Position numbers and translations under genes: made by a program. Of a DNA stretch of 62,633 bases, positions 1 to 7,920 are shown one piece after another; position 1 is the stretch's first letter; the number at the start of each line of letters is the position of its first letter. The notes under the pieces are model-generated. The model searched no databases. It saw only the letters and a list, made by a program, of their open reading frames with translations, and was not told where the DNA came from. The stretch is from Rhodobacteraceae bacterium WD3A24 (GTDB taxonomy: Bacteria > Pseudomonadota > Alphaproteobacteria > Rhodobacterales > Rhodobacteraceae): the NCBI GenBank assembly GCA_002967695.1, contig PUHN01000016.1, forward strand, positions 1-62,633, read 5' to 3'.

Positions 1-276
1 GACGAGTTCGACCCGGCCCGCCGCAGCCCGCTGACCCGCACCGAGACCGGCGACGTCATCGCCGACGGCGCCATGACCATCCGCGACTTCAACCGCGCCA
101 CCGACTGGACACTGCCCGACGACGAGGCCAACACCCTCGCCGGCCTCGTCATCCACGAGGCCCAGACAATCCCGGAGAAGGGACAGGTCTTCGCCTTCCA
201 CGGATTCCGCTTCGAAGTCGCCGCCCGAGAGGAAAACAGACTCACAAAAATCAAGATCAGACCCTCCGAGGCGTGA
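1..276 (+). CDS. CorC/HlyC-family protein, C-terminal part (5' truncated by window edge)
   Basis: The reading frame is open from base 1 and gives 91 residues ending in KIKIRPSEA. The segment ADGAMTIRDFNRATDW, followed by a short acidic stretch and GFRFEVAAREENRLTKIKI, is the transporter-associated (CorC_HlyC) domain. This domain closes HlyC/CorC proteins after a DUF21 membrane domain and a CBS pair. Family members are linked to magnesium/cobalt efflux or tolerance. The membrane and CBS parts would lie upstream of the window, so the full domain set cannot be confirmed. The gene converges on the next one, with a GC-rich inverted repeat in the 40-bp gap. Confidence 0.75.
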   Translation, partial: DEFDPARRSPLTRTETGDVIADGAMTIRDFNRATDWTLPDDEANTLAGLVIHEAQTIPEKGQVFAFHGFRFEVAAREENRLTKIKIRPSEA

Positions 277-316
277 GGCCGCGCGCCGCGCCCGCCGGGC
301 GGGCGGGGCACGCGGG
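277..316. other. GC-rich inverted repeat between convergent genes
   Basis: The 40-bp gap between two converging genes contains GCCCGCCGGGCGGGC, a near-perfect self-complementary stretch. It could form a short hairpin at the ends of both transcripts. There is no T-run on either strand, so it is not a classical intrinsic terminator. Confidence 0.3.
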
Positions 317-1192
317 TCAGCCGCCGCCCATCTGCCCGTGAAGGCCCAGCATCGAGCAATCGACATCCGCCATGCCGCCCTCGGCCGCCGCCTCCGCCGT
401 GACGCGGGCGGCCGCGATCACCGGGCTCTCGCGGCCGGTCTGCGCGGCGAGATCTTCCATCAGTTTCATGTCCTTGATCGCGTTGCGCAGCGCGAAGTTG
501 GCCGGGCCGGGGTCGCCACCGGCCAGCATCTCGCGGATCGGGGCGATGCGCTTTTTCGCCGAGGCGACGGCGCCCGAGCTGTCGGCGAGGATGTCGAGCG
601 CGCGCGCCGGATCGATCCCGCGCTGCCGCGTCAGGCTGAGCGCCTCGCCCAGCGCGGCCCAATACACCATGAGCGGCAGATTGATGGCGAGTTTCATCGC
701 CGCCCCGGTGCCCACCGGGCCCAGATGCTCCAGCCGGCGCGAGAGCAGTTCCAGCACCGGGCGCGCCTTTTCGAAAGCGTCCGGGCTGCCGCCGGCCAGC
801 GCAAGAAGCTGCCCCTGCCGGGCGGGGCCGACCGTCCCGCCGACGGGGCACTCGAGAAACAGACCTCCCTGCTCGCTCACCCGGCGCTCAAGGGCCTCGG
901 CGGTCTCCGGCGAGGTCGTCGACATCTCCACGATCACCCGCCCCTTCAGCGGGCCGGTGCACAAACCCTGATCGCCGGAATAGACCGCCTCGATCGCCGC
1001 ATCGTCGGCCAGCATCGACAGGATGATTCCGGCATTGTCGACAACCGCGCGCGGGTTGTCGCAAACCCGGGCCGCGAGCCCCTCCGCGCGGCCGCTGGTG
1101 CGGTTCCAGACAGCCAGATCCTGACCCTGCTCCTCCAGCCTTTCGGCCATCGCCCGGCCCATATTGCCCAGGCCGACAATGCCAATGCTCAT
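317..1192 (-). CDS. NAD(P)-dependent oxidoreductase, 3-hydroxyisobutyrate dehydrogenase family
   Basis: A 291-residue beta-hydroxyacid dehydrogenase. The N-terminus IGIVGLGNMG is the Rossmann dinucleotide loop, and the family's catalytic lysine is K167 in GTGAAMKLAIN. The family reduces or oxidises short 3-hydroxy acids (3-hydroxyisobutyrate, tartronate semialdehyde, glyoxylate or succinic semialdehyde). The substrate cannot be read from sequence. I chose the ATG at 1192 because GGGAGAGG lies just upstream and the Rossmann fold starts at residue 2; the longer frame adds 51 low-complexity residues. It lies downstream of zwf-pgl-pgi on the same strand across a gap of about 180 bp, so it may be separately transcribed. 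Confidence 0.85.
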   Translation of the reverse strand: MSIGIVGLGNMGRAMAERLEEQGQDLAVWNRTSGRAEGLAARVCDNPRAVVDNAGIILSMLADDAAIEAVYSGDQGLCTGPLKGRVIVEMSTTSPETAEALERRVSEQGGLFLECPVGGTVGPARQGQLLALAGGSPDAFEKARPVLELLSRRLEHLGPVGTGAAMKLAINLPLMVYWAALGEALSLTRQRGIDPARALDILADSSGAVASAKKRIAPIREMLAGGDPGPANFALRNAIKDMKLMEDLAAQTGRESPVIAAARVTAEAAAEGGMADVDCSMLGLHGQMGGG

Positions 1193-1375
1193 GCCCCTCT
1201 CCCTTTTGCATATTCGCCGTCCGCCGGCGGCGGCGCGGCCCTTTTGCGGACCTCGCGCCGGCGCCGGAACGGCCCCAAGAGCCCCAACCATATCAACGCC
1301 GCGCGGCCCCGGCAACTTGGCCGGATTGCGGCCGCAGGCCACCATGCGCGGGCATGAGCGCGCGCCGCGGCGGGC

Positions 1376-3001
1376 TCAGCCCGTCTCCATCGGCCCGCGC
1401 ATTGCGCGGATGGCGGCGACAAGGGCGGCGGTGGAGCCGTCGCGGCCGGTCACGGGCGCCTCGCCCTCGAGAATGGGGACGAGCGTGCCGGCGAGTTCCT
1501 TGCCCAGCTCCACGCCCCACTGGTCGAAGCTGTTGATCCCCAGGATCACGCCCTCGGTAAAGACGCGGTGCTCGTAGAGCGCGATGAGCCCGCCCAGCAC
1601 GGCCGGGGTGAGGCGGGGATAGAGCAGCGTGGTCGAGGGCCGGTCGCCGGGAAAGACGCGATGGCGCGCCTGGCGGTCGAGCTCCGCGCCCTCGAAGCCC
1701 TTCGCCGCGAGCATCGCGCGCGCCTCGTCGAGCCCGCGCCCGCGCATCAGCGCCTCGGACTGTGCCAGGCAGTTGGCGGCCAGCAGCGTGTGGTGATGCT
1801 CCAGCGCGGGCTCGTGCCCCTCGGCGGCCAGCAGGAATTCACAGGGCACCACGCGCGTGCCCTGATGGATGAGCTGCATGAAGGCGTGCTGGCCATTGGT
1901 GCCCGGCTCGCCCCACACGATCGGTCCCGAGTCGCGGGCCAGCTCCTGCCCGTCCATCGCCACGCGCTTGCCGTTCGACTCCATCTCGAGCTGCTGGAGA
2001 TAGGCGGGCAGCCGGGCCAGCCGCTGATCATAGGGCAGGACGGCGCGGGTGGCATGGCCGCAGACCTGATTGTGCCACATCCCCACCAGCGCCAGCAGCA
2101 CGGGCAGGTTGTCGGCCAAGGGCGCGGTGCGGAAATGGGCGTCCATCTCCGCGCCGCCGGCAAGGAACTCGCGGAACCGACCGGGCCCGATCGCCAGCAT
2201 GATCGACAGCCCGATCGGCCCCCAGAGCGAATACCGGCCGCCCACCCAGTCCGCGAAACCGAAGACGCGGTCCGGCGCAATACCGAACTCCGCAGTGCGC
2301 TCGGCCGCCGACGAGAGCGCGACGAATTGCGCGGCGGGCTCGGGCACGCGGCCGGCCATCCAGGCCCGCGCGGTGCGGGCGTTGGTCATGGTCTCGAGCG
2401 TGGTGAATGTCTTGGAGGCGACGATGACCAGCGTGGTCGCCGGGTCGAGCCCGTCGAGCGTGTCGTGGACATCCGCCCCGTCCACGTTGGAGACGAAGTG
2501 GCAGCGCGGCCCGTCGTGATAGGGCGCCAGCGCCGCGACCGCCATCGCAGGCCCCAGATCCGAGCCGCCGATACCGATATTGACCACGTCGGTAATCGCC
2601 CCGCCATAACCCCTGAAGCGCCCGCCGCGAACCGCGCGGGCAAAGCCCTCCATCCGGTCGAGCGTCGCGCGCACCTCCTTCGAGACGTCCGCACCATCGA
2701 CCGTCACCGGGGTGTCGGGATTGCGCAGCGCCGTGTGCAGCACGGCGCGGCCCTCGGTCTCGTTGATCCGAGCGCCCGAAAACATCGCCTCGCGCCGCTC
2801 GGGCAGCCCCGCGGCCTGGGCGAGCTCGAGAAGCTGGGCGCGTCCGCCGGTGTCGATGTTGGTCTTGGAATAGTCCAGCAGGAACGGCCCCGCCCGGGCC
2901 GTGAAATCCTGCGCGCGGCCGGGATCGGCCTCGAACAGCGACACGATGCGCCGCCCTTCGACCGCGCGCGCATGCGCGTCAATATCCTTCCAGATATCCA
3001 T
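1376..3001 (-). CDS. pgi: glucose-6-phosphate isomerase
   Basis: A 541-residue phosphoglucose isomerase that interconverts glucose-6-phosphate and fructose-6-phosphate in the cytoplasm. Visible signatures are [12 protein letters not shown] (substrate phosphate loop), the active-site segment EMESNGKRV, and [12 protein letters not shown] with the catalytic His region. Length matches the long bacterial family. It begins 5 bp after pgl and is the last gene of zwf-pgl-pgi. With Zwf and Pgl it can cycle fructose-6-phosphate into the oxidative pentose-phosphate or Entner-Doudoroff route, the main sugar route in Rhodobacterales. It is probably controlled by the palindrome upstream of zwf. Confidence 0.97.
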   Translation of the reverse strand: MDIWKDIDAHARAVEGRRIVSLFEADPGRAQDFTARAGPFLLDYSKTNIDTGGRAQLLELAQAAGLPERREAMFSGARINETEGRAVLHTALRNPDTPVTVDGADVSKEVRATLDRMEGFARAVRGGRFRGYGGAITDVVNIGIGGSDLGPAMAVAALAPYHDGPRCHFVSNVDGADVHDTLDGLDPATTLVIVASKTFTTLETMTNARTARAWMAGRVPEPAAQFVALSSAAERTAEFGIAPDRVFGFADWVGGRYSLWGPIGLSIMLAIGPGRFREFLAGGAEMDAHFRTAPLADNLPVLLALVGMWHNQVCGHATRAVLPYDQRLARLPAYLQQLEMESNGKRVAMDGQELARDSGPIVWGEPGTNGQHAFMQLIHQGTRVVPCEFLLAAEGHEPALEHHHTLLAANCLAQSEALMRGRGLDEARAMLAAKGFEGAELDRQARHRVFPGDRPSTTLLYPRLTPAVLGGLIALYEHRVFTEGVILGINSFDQWGVELGKELAGTLVPILEGEAPVTGRDGSTAALVAAIRAMRGPMETG

Positions 3002-3006
3002 GCCGG

Positions 3007-3678
3007 CTACTCCGCCCAGTGAACGGTTGCATTGCCCAGAACAGCGCGGATCGGCGCCTCGCGCACGGGCAGGTCCTGCGCGCGTTCGAGAGCCTCGCGC
3101 TTGGCCTGGCCGGTGATGACGACATGGGTGTCCATCGCCCCCTTGAGCACCGGGGCCGTCAGCGTCACGCGCGGCTCGGGAACGCCCTGCGCCCGCATCA
3201 CCATCAAGGGCGGCGCGCTGTCTGACAGCGCCTCGTCCAGCCGGTCGGCGCCGGGGATGAGCGAGGCGGTGTGCATGTCCTCGCCCATGCCCAGAAGCAG
3301 AACCGACAGCGGCAGGTGCGGCTCGATCCCGCCGATCAGCGCGTCGATGGCCTCTTCGGGCTCGGCCCCGTCGCGAAACAGCGGCACATGATGCGCCGCC
3401 GCCGCGCGCCCGCGCAGGAGATGCTCGCGCAGCAGCCGGGTGTTGGAGCGCTCCGACGATTCCGGCACCCAGCGTTCATCGTTGAGCATGATGCTCACGC
3501 GCGACCACTCGATTTCGAGATCGCACAGCACATCGAAGACCGGACCGGGCGTGCTGCCGCCGGGCACCGACAGGCTGACGCGGTCGTGGCGGCGCAGATG
3601 CCGGCCCAGATCGCCGGCGATGCGGTCGGCCAGCGACAGCATCATCAGCTCGCGGTCGGGGTATTCGCGCAACTCCAT
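3007..3678 (-). CDS. pgl: 6-phosphogluconolactonase
   Basis: A 223-residue SugarP_isomerase/NagB-fold lactonase that hydrolyses 6-phosphogluconolactone made by Zwf. Family hallmarks are [17 protein letters not shown] near the N-terminus, the motif [15 protein letters not shown], and [17 protein letters not shown]. The ATG at 3678 is preceded by AAAGGGAG at proper spacing; the TTG 18 bp further up is less likely. It lies 41 bp after zwf and 5 bp before pgi, so the three are almost certainly co-transcribed. Confidence 0.95.
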   Translation of the reverse strand: MELREYPDRELMMLSLADRIAGDLGRHLRRHDRVSLSVPGGSTPGPVFDVLCDLEIEWSRVSIMLNDERWVPESSERSNTRLLREHLLRGRAAAAHHVPLFRDGAEPEEAIDALIGGIEPHLPLSVLLLGMGEDMHTASLIPGADRLDEALSDSAPPLMVMRAQGVPEPRVTLTAPVLKGAMDTHVVITGQAKREALERAQDLPVREAPIRAVLGNATVHWAE

Positions 3679-3719
3679 GCCCTGCTCCCTTTCCAAGGCT
3701 TCGCGCCGGGCACACTAGC

Positions 3720-5177
3720 CTAGTCGCGTATTTCGCGCCAGCGCCGCGCGTCGCGATGCATCAGCATCAGGGCGTCCTCGGGGCCCGAACTACCGGGGTC
3801 GTAGGGCTGCGGGCGGTCGCCACGCTCCTCCCATCCGGCGATGACCGGATCGGTCCAGGCCCAGGCGGCCTCGACCTCGTCGCCGCGCATGAACAGCGTC
3901 TGGTTGCCGCGGATAACGTCCATGATCAACCGCTCGTAGGCGTCGGGAATGTCGGCGCCGCCCTCCCCGCCCAGCGCCTCGGCAAAGGACATGTCGAGAG
4001 GGACCTCCTTGAGGCGCATCCCGCCCGGCCCCGGCTCCTTGATCATCACGCGCAGGTTCATCCCCTCGTTGGGCTGCAGCCGGATGACCAGCACGTTCTC
4101 CTTCCAGCTTTCGCCCTCGCCGAAGATCGAGTGCGGCGGCTCCTTGAAGGTCACGGCGATCTCGCTGGTGCGCGCGCGCAGCCGCTTTCCGGTGCGCAGG
4201 TAGAAGGGCGTGCCCTTCCAGCGCCAGTTCGAGACATGCACTTTCAGCGCGATGTAGCTTTCGGTCAGGCTGTCGGGGTCACCCGCCTCCTCGCGGTAGG
4301 CCGGGGTCGTGGCGCCGGCGCGGTACTGCCCGCGCACGATCTCGTCCGACCGCACAGGGTCGAGCGCGCGGATGACCTTGAGTTTCTCGTCGCGCACCGC
4401 GTCGGGCTCGAAGCGAAAGGGCGGCTCCATAGCGATCAGGCACAGAAGCTGCATCAGGTGGTTCTGCACCATGTCGCGCATCGCCCCGGCACGGTCGTAG
4501 TACTCGCCCCGCCCGTTCACGCCCACGCTCTCGGCCACGGTGATCTGGACATGATCGACGAACTGCGCGTTCCACAGCGGCTCGAACAGGATGTTGGCGA
4601 AACGCACCGCCATCAGGTTCTGGACGGTCTCCTTTCCGAGATAATGATCGATGCGGTAAACCTGATCCTCGCGGAAATACGCGGCGAGCGTGGCGTTGAG
4701 CGCGCGCGCCGAGGCCAGATCATTGCCAAAGGGTTTCTCGACCACAACGCGCGCATCGGTGTCGGCGATCGCGTGCGCGTGCAGCCGGTCGGCCAGCGGC
4801 CCGAACAGCCCCGGCCCCACCGAAAAATAGAAGGCGCGCACCACACCCTCGCGCATCAGCGCGGAAAGCTCGGACCATCCGGCATCCCCGCCGACATCGA
4901 CCGCGACATAATCGATGCAGTCGAGAAAGGCGCGCTCCACCTCGCCGTCGCGTCTTTCGGGGGCGACGAACTCGCCGATCGCCTCGGCGACCACGGCGCG
5001 GTAGTCCTCTCGCGTCATCGCCTTGCGCGCCACGCCGATGATGCGGCTCTCTCGCGGCATCTGACCGGCGGAGAAGCGGCGGTAGAGCCCCGGAAGAATC
5101 TTGCGCCGCGCCAGATCCCCGGTGCCGCCGAACACGACAAGGTCGAATGGATCGACCGGAATGACCCGTGCCACCAT
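3720..5177 (-). CDS. zwf: glucose-6-phosphate 1-dehydrogenase
   Basis: A 485-residue enzyme oxidising glucose-6-phosphate to 6-phosphogluconolactone and producing NAD(P)H. The N-terminal nucleotide-binding loop is VVFGGTGDLARRK, and the active-site signature RIDHYLGKETVQN carries the catalytic His-Lys. Length is typical. It is the first gene of the leftward zwf-pgl-pgi operon. The start is the ATG at 5177, immediately before the Rossmann strand. A perfect 18-bp palindrome lies 39 bp upstream, which suggests control by a LacI-family regulator. Confidence 0.97.
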   Translation of the reverse strand: MVARVIPVDPFDLVVFGGTGDLARRKILPGLYRRFSAGQMPRESRIIGVARKAMTREDYRAVVAEAIGEFVAPERRDGEVERAFLDCIDYVAVDVGGDAGWSELSALMREGVVRAFYFSVGPGLFGPLADRLHAHAIADTDARVVVEKPFGNDLASARALNATLAAYFREDQVYRIDHYLGKETVQNLMAVRFANILFEPLWNAQFVDHVQITVAESVGVNGRGEYYDRAGAMRDMVQNHLMQLLCLIAMEPPFRFEPDAVRDEKLKVIRALDPVRSDEIVRGQYRAGATTPAYREEAGDPDSLTESYIALKVHVSNWRWKGTPFYLRTGKRLRARTSEIAVTFKEPPHSIFGEGESWKENVLVIRLQPNEGMNLRVMIKEPGPGGMRLKEVPLDMSFAEALGGEGGADIPDAYERLIMDVIRGNQTLFMRGDEVEAAWAWTDPVIAGWEERGDRPQPYDPGSSGPEDALMLMHRDARRWREIRD

Positions 5178-5215
5178 CGTCTCGCCCCCTGGCTGCGCGC
5201 CCGGCCGGGCGCGGT

Positions 5216-5233
5216 TTCGTTAGCGCTAACGAA
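5216..5233. promoter_or_regulatory. 18-bp perfect palindrome, LacI-family-type operator upstream of zwf
   Basis: TTCGTTAGCGCTAACGAA is perfectly self-complementary about the central CG. LacI-family operators are typically palindromes of this kind. The site lies 39 bp upstream of zwf and beyond the stop of no other gene. In Rhodobacter sphaeroides the LacI-family regulator CceR controls central carbon genes. I suggest a CceR-like site by recall; I cannot check the motif match here. Confidence 0.7.
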
Positions 5234-5319
5234 GCCTGTCTAGCCAAGCCCGCCCGCGATGTCCAGCAGCCGCGTGCGAGCCGAAACCGGCCACCCCGCG
5301 CGCCCGCGTTCGCGGCGGC

Positions 5320-5904
5320 TCATTCCTCCAGCTCGGCATCCCAGTAGAGAAAGTCGAGCCAGCTTTCATGGAGGTGGTTGGGCGGGAATTTCCGGCCCAT
5401 GTTGCGCAATTCCTCCGCACCGGGCCGCCGCGGTGCCTTGCGCAGCTTCAGCCCCGCCGCGCGCAGCGAGCGCGCGCCCTTGTGCAGATTGCATTTCGCG
5501 CAGGCGGCCACGACATTCTCCCAACTCGTCACCCCGCCCCGGGCCCGCGGCACCACGTGATCGAATGTCAGATCGCCGCGCGCACCGCAGTACTGGCACG
5601 AGAATTCGTCCCGCAGAAAAAGATTGAAGCGCGTGAAGGCCACGCGCTTCTGCGGTCTGACGTAATCCCTGAGCACCACCACCGAGGGTATTCGGATTTC
5701 CATCCGCGGGCTGCGCACCACCTCGTCATATTCGGCGATGATGTTGACCCGGTCGAGCCAGGCGGCCTTGATCGCCTCCTGCCAGGGCCACAGCGACAGC
5801 GGATAATACGACAACGGCCGGAAATCGGCATTGAGAACCAGCGCGGGATACTGCCGCAGCCCGGCCGGCTCGCGCACGAAACTGCTTCTGAAATCCCCGT
5901 CCAT
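5320..5904 (-). CDS. HNH endonuclease family protein
   Basis: A 194-residue protein with a C-terminal zinc-HNH fold. C103xxC106 (FSCQYCGARG) is followed by FDHVVPRARGG with H116, then SWENVVAACAKCNLHKG, giving N130 and the second Cys pair C135/C138. The first 100 residues are an alphaproteobacterial extension rich in aromatic residues (NADFRPLSYYPLSLWPW). The ATG at 5904 follows AGGACGGGG; the longer frame starts 14 codons earlier without clear support. Stand-alone HNH proteins of this shape are widespread chromosomal genes and need not be mobile. The DNA substrate is unknown. Confidence 0.85.
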   Translation of the reverse strand: MDGDFRSSFVREPAGLRQYPALVLNADFRPLSYYPLSLWPWQEAIKAAWLDRVNIIAEYDEVVRSPRMEIRIPSVVVLRDYVRPQKRVAFTRFNLFLRDEFSCQYCGARGDLTFDHVVPRARGGVTSWENVVAACAKCNLHKGARSLRAAGLKLRKAPRRPGAEELRNMGRKFPPNHLHESWLDFLYWDAELEE

Positions 5905-6058
5905 CGCGTCGCGCCCCGTCCTGTCGAGCGGCTGGCCTCGCGGCACCCCGCCCGCTTCTGACTATATCTCGGCTTCCCTTCGGGACAAGCCCTCAATATG
6001 GTGGAAGCAAGCTGCCGATAACGCCATTTCTCCACAAGACCATGACGGAAACGCGACA

Positions 6059-6493
6059 ATGCCGGCGCCCGACATCTCTCACATCCTCGAAGCCGCGCTC
6101 TACGCCGAAGACCTCGACGTCGCCGAAGATTTCTATGGCCGCATCCTCGGGCTCGAGCAGATATCGCGCGTGGGCGCGCGCCACGCCTTCTTCCGCCTCG
6201 GGGCGGGCGTGGTGCTGATCTTCAACCCGGGCGAGACCGTCAAGCCCCCCTCGAACCCGCGCCTGCCGGTCCCGCCCCACGGGGCGCACGGGCCGGGCCA
6301 TATCTGCCTGGCCGCCGATGCGCAGGCGCTGGTCGAATGGCGCGCCCGTCTGGAGGCCGAGGGCGTGGAGATCGAGGCCGATTTCGCGTGGCCCAACGGG
6401 GCGCGCTCGATCTATTTCCGCGATCCGGCAGGCAATTCCATCGAGCTGGCCGAGCCGCGCCTGTGGACACCGCAGGGGCCGGGCGACCAGTAG
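6059..6493 (+). CDS. VOC (glyoxalase/bleomycin-resistance) family protein
   Basis: A 144-residue single vicinal-oxygen-chelate domain. It opens with ILEAALYAEDLDVAEDFYGRILGLE, the typical first beta-alpha unit. It closes with SIYFRDPAGNSIELAEP, which supplies the C-terminal metal-ligand glutamate. A His in HGPGHICLAA fits the second module. Family members isomerise, open or bind small molecules through a divalent metal, and the substrate is not predictable here. It is divergent from the HNH gene and convergent with the esterase. Confidence 0.85.
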   Translation: MPAPDISHILEAALYAEDLDVAEDFYGRILGLEQISRVGARHAFFRLGAGVVLIFNPGETVKPPSNPRLPVPPHGAHGPGHICLAADAQALVEWRARLEAEGVEIEADFAWPNGARSIYFRDPAGNSIELAEPRLWTPQGPGDQ

Positions 6494-6496
6494 CCC

Positions 6497-7159
6497 TCAG
6501 GCCGGCAGCTTTTCCTGGAGAAACGCCAGCGCGACCGACAACCCGTCGGGCGCGATACCATGCGCGGTGCCCTTGGAGACATGGGCGTAGACCTCGAAGC
6601 CCGCTTCGGTCAGCGCATCGGCCGCCTCCGGCAGCGAGGCGGGCGGCACCACATCGTCGCTGTCGCCATGGACCAGAACCACCGGCGGCTTGCTGACCGC
6701 CTCGCCGGCGAGCGTCTCGGGCGCGAGGAGCCGCCCCGAGAAGCCCACCACGCCGGCCACCGGCGCGGGGCGGCGCGGCGCGATCTGCAGCGCCAGCATC
6801 GTCCCCTGCGAGAATCCGAAAAGGACGAGCCGATCTGGAGTCATGTTTTCCGCGAGGAGTGTCTCGTCGAGAAAGGCGTCGAGATCCGCGGCTGCGCGGG
6901 CCATCCCCTGGGCCGCCGCGGCCTCGCTGGAGCCGTCGATCCACGGGATCGGGAACCACTGGTAGCCCATCGGCGCGGCCGCGCAACGCTCCGGCGCGTC
7001 GGGGGCAAGGAACAGCGTGTCGGGCAGATGCTCGGCCAGCGGGTCGGCCAGCCCCAGCAGGTCGGCGCCGTTGGCACCGTAGCCGTGCAGGAACACGACC
7101 ATGTTGCGGGCATTGCCCGATTTCGGCGCCCGGCGTCCGGCCTGCAGCTTGCGCGTCAT
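6497..7159 (-). CDS. alpha/beta-hydrolase, carboxylesterase/phospholipase family (YpfH-like)
   Basis: A 220-residue esterase. VVFLHGYGANGADLLGLA forms the oxyanion region. The nucleophile is S117 in LFGFSQGTML, the acid lies in HGDSDDVVP (D166-D169), and the catalytic His is H200 in KGTAHGI. It belongs to the phospholipase/carboxylesterase group acting on short acyl esters in the cytoplasm. The ATG at 7159 overlaps the stop of the upstream glycosylase gene as ATGA, giving a translationally coupled pair. The longer open frame reaching 7891 is in the wrong frame for the neighbour and is not coding. Confidence 0.88.
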   Translation of the reverse strand: MTRKLQAGRRAPKSGNARNMVVFLHGYGANGADLLGLADPLAEHLPDTLFLAPDAPERCAAAPMGYQWFPIPWIDGSSEAAAAQGMARAAADLDAFLDETLLAENMTPDRLVLFGFSQGTMLALQIAPRRPAPVAGVVGFSGRLLAPETLAGEAVSKPPVVLVHGDSDDVVPPASLPEAADALTEAGFEVYAHVSKGTAHGIAPDGLSVALAFLQEKLPA

Positions 7160-7785
7160 GTCACCCCCTCGCGGTCCTTCTCGACGCGGTAATAGGCCCA
7201 CAGAAGCCGGGCCGCAACCGCACGCCAGGGCGACCACGCCTGCGCCATGTCGCGCAGGGCGGCCGGGCGCGGGCGGTCGGACAGGTCGAACAACAGGCGC
7301 GTGGACTCCTGCAGCGCGAGATCGGCCGGCGCGAACACATCCGCCCGACCGAGCGAGAACATCGCGTAGATCTCGGCCGTCCAGCGCCCGACCCCGGGCA
7401 CCTCGACCAGCGTGGCGACGACCTCCTCGGTCGGGGCGGCGCGCAGCGCGGCGTAGTCGATTTCCGCCAGCGCCAGCGCACGGGCATAGCGCGCCTTCTG
7501 CCGCGAGAGCCCCGCGGCGCGAAGAACCGCCTCTTCCGCCGCCGCGATTGCGCCGGGATCGGTCAGCCCCGCCGCCTCCAGCCGTGACCAGATCGCGCGC
7601 GCCGCCGCGACGCTGACCTGCTGGCTGACGATGGCGCGCAACAGCTCGGTGAAGCCGTCGGGCCGGCGGCGCAGCGGCAGCGGGCCGGTCAACTCGAGCG
7701 CGCGGGCAAAGCGCGGCTCGGCGCGGGCCAGCCAGTCCGCGCCCTCGGCGACGCAGGCTTCGGTCTCGATGATACGTCCCACCAT
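7156..7785 (-). CDS. DNA-3-methyladenine glycosylase II (AlkA-like, HhH-GPD)
   Basis: A 209-residue base-excision-repair glycosylase. The HhH motif VPGVGRWTAEIY (about 129-140) is followed by the catalytic aspartate D155 in FAPADLALQ. It removes alkylated purines from DNA. It lacks the extra N-terminal domain of E. coli AlkA, as do many short bacterial members. The ATG at 7785 has GAAGGA about 13 nt upstream, a loose spacing. It overlaps the esterase gene by four bases. Confidence 0.9.
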   Translation of the reverse strand: MVGRIIETEACVAEGADWLARAEPRFARALELTGPLPLRRRPDGFTELLRAIVSQQVSVAAARAIWSRLEAAGLTDPGAIAAAEEAVLRAAGLSRQKARYARALALAEIDYAALRAAPTEEVVATLVEVPGVGRWTAEIYAMFSLGRADVFAPADLALQESTRLLFDLSDRPRPAALRDMAQAWSPWRAVAARLLWAYYRVEKDREGVT

Positions 7786-7892
7786 GAGCGCGCGTCCGGT
7801 TCCTTCGGCATTTCCAACAGGCTTGAGGGCGGGACACCGCGGAATGGTCCCGTGGCGTGGTGTGACACGGCGCGCCGTTTGTGCCAAGCAAA

Positions 7893-7909
7893 CCGCAATC
7901 ACTTTGCGG
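7893..7909. promoter_or_regulatory. short inverted repeat touching the ribosome binding site of the ALDH gene
   Basis: CCGCAA and TTGCGG are separated by five bases. The right arm runs into the GCGGAAGGA ribosome binding site of the gene starting at 7921. It could be a small operator or an RBS-masking hairpin. Six-base arms are short enough to arise by chance. Confidence 0.25.
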
Positions 7910-7920
7910 AAGGACTCAGC

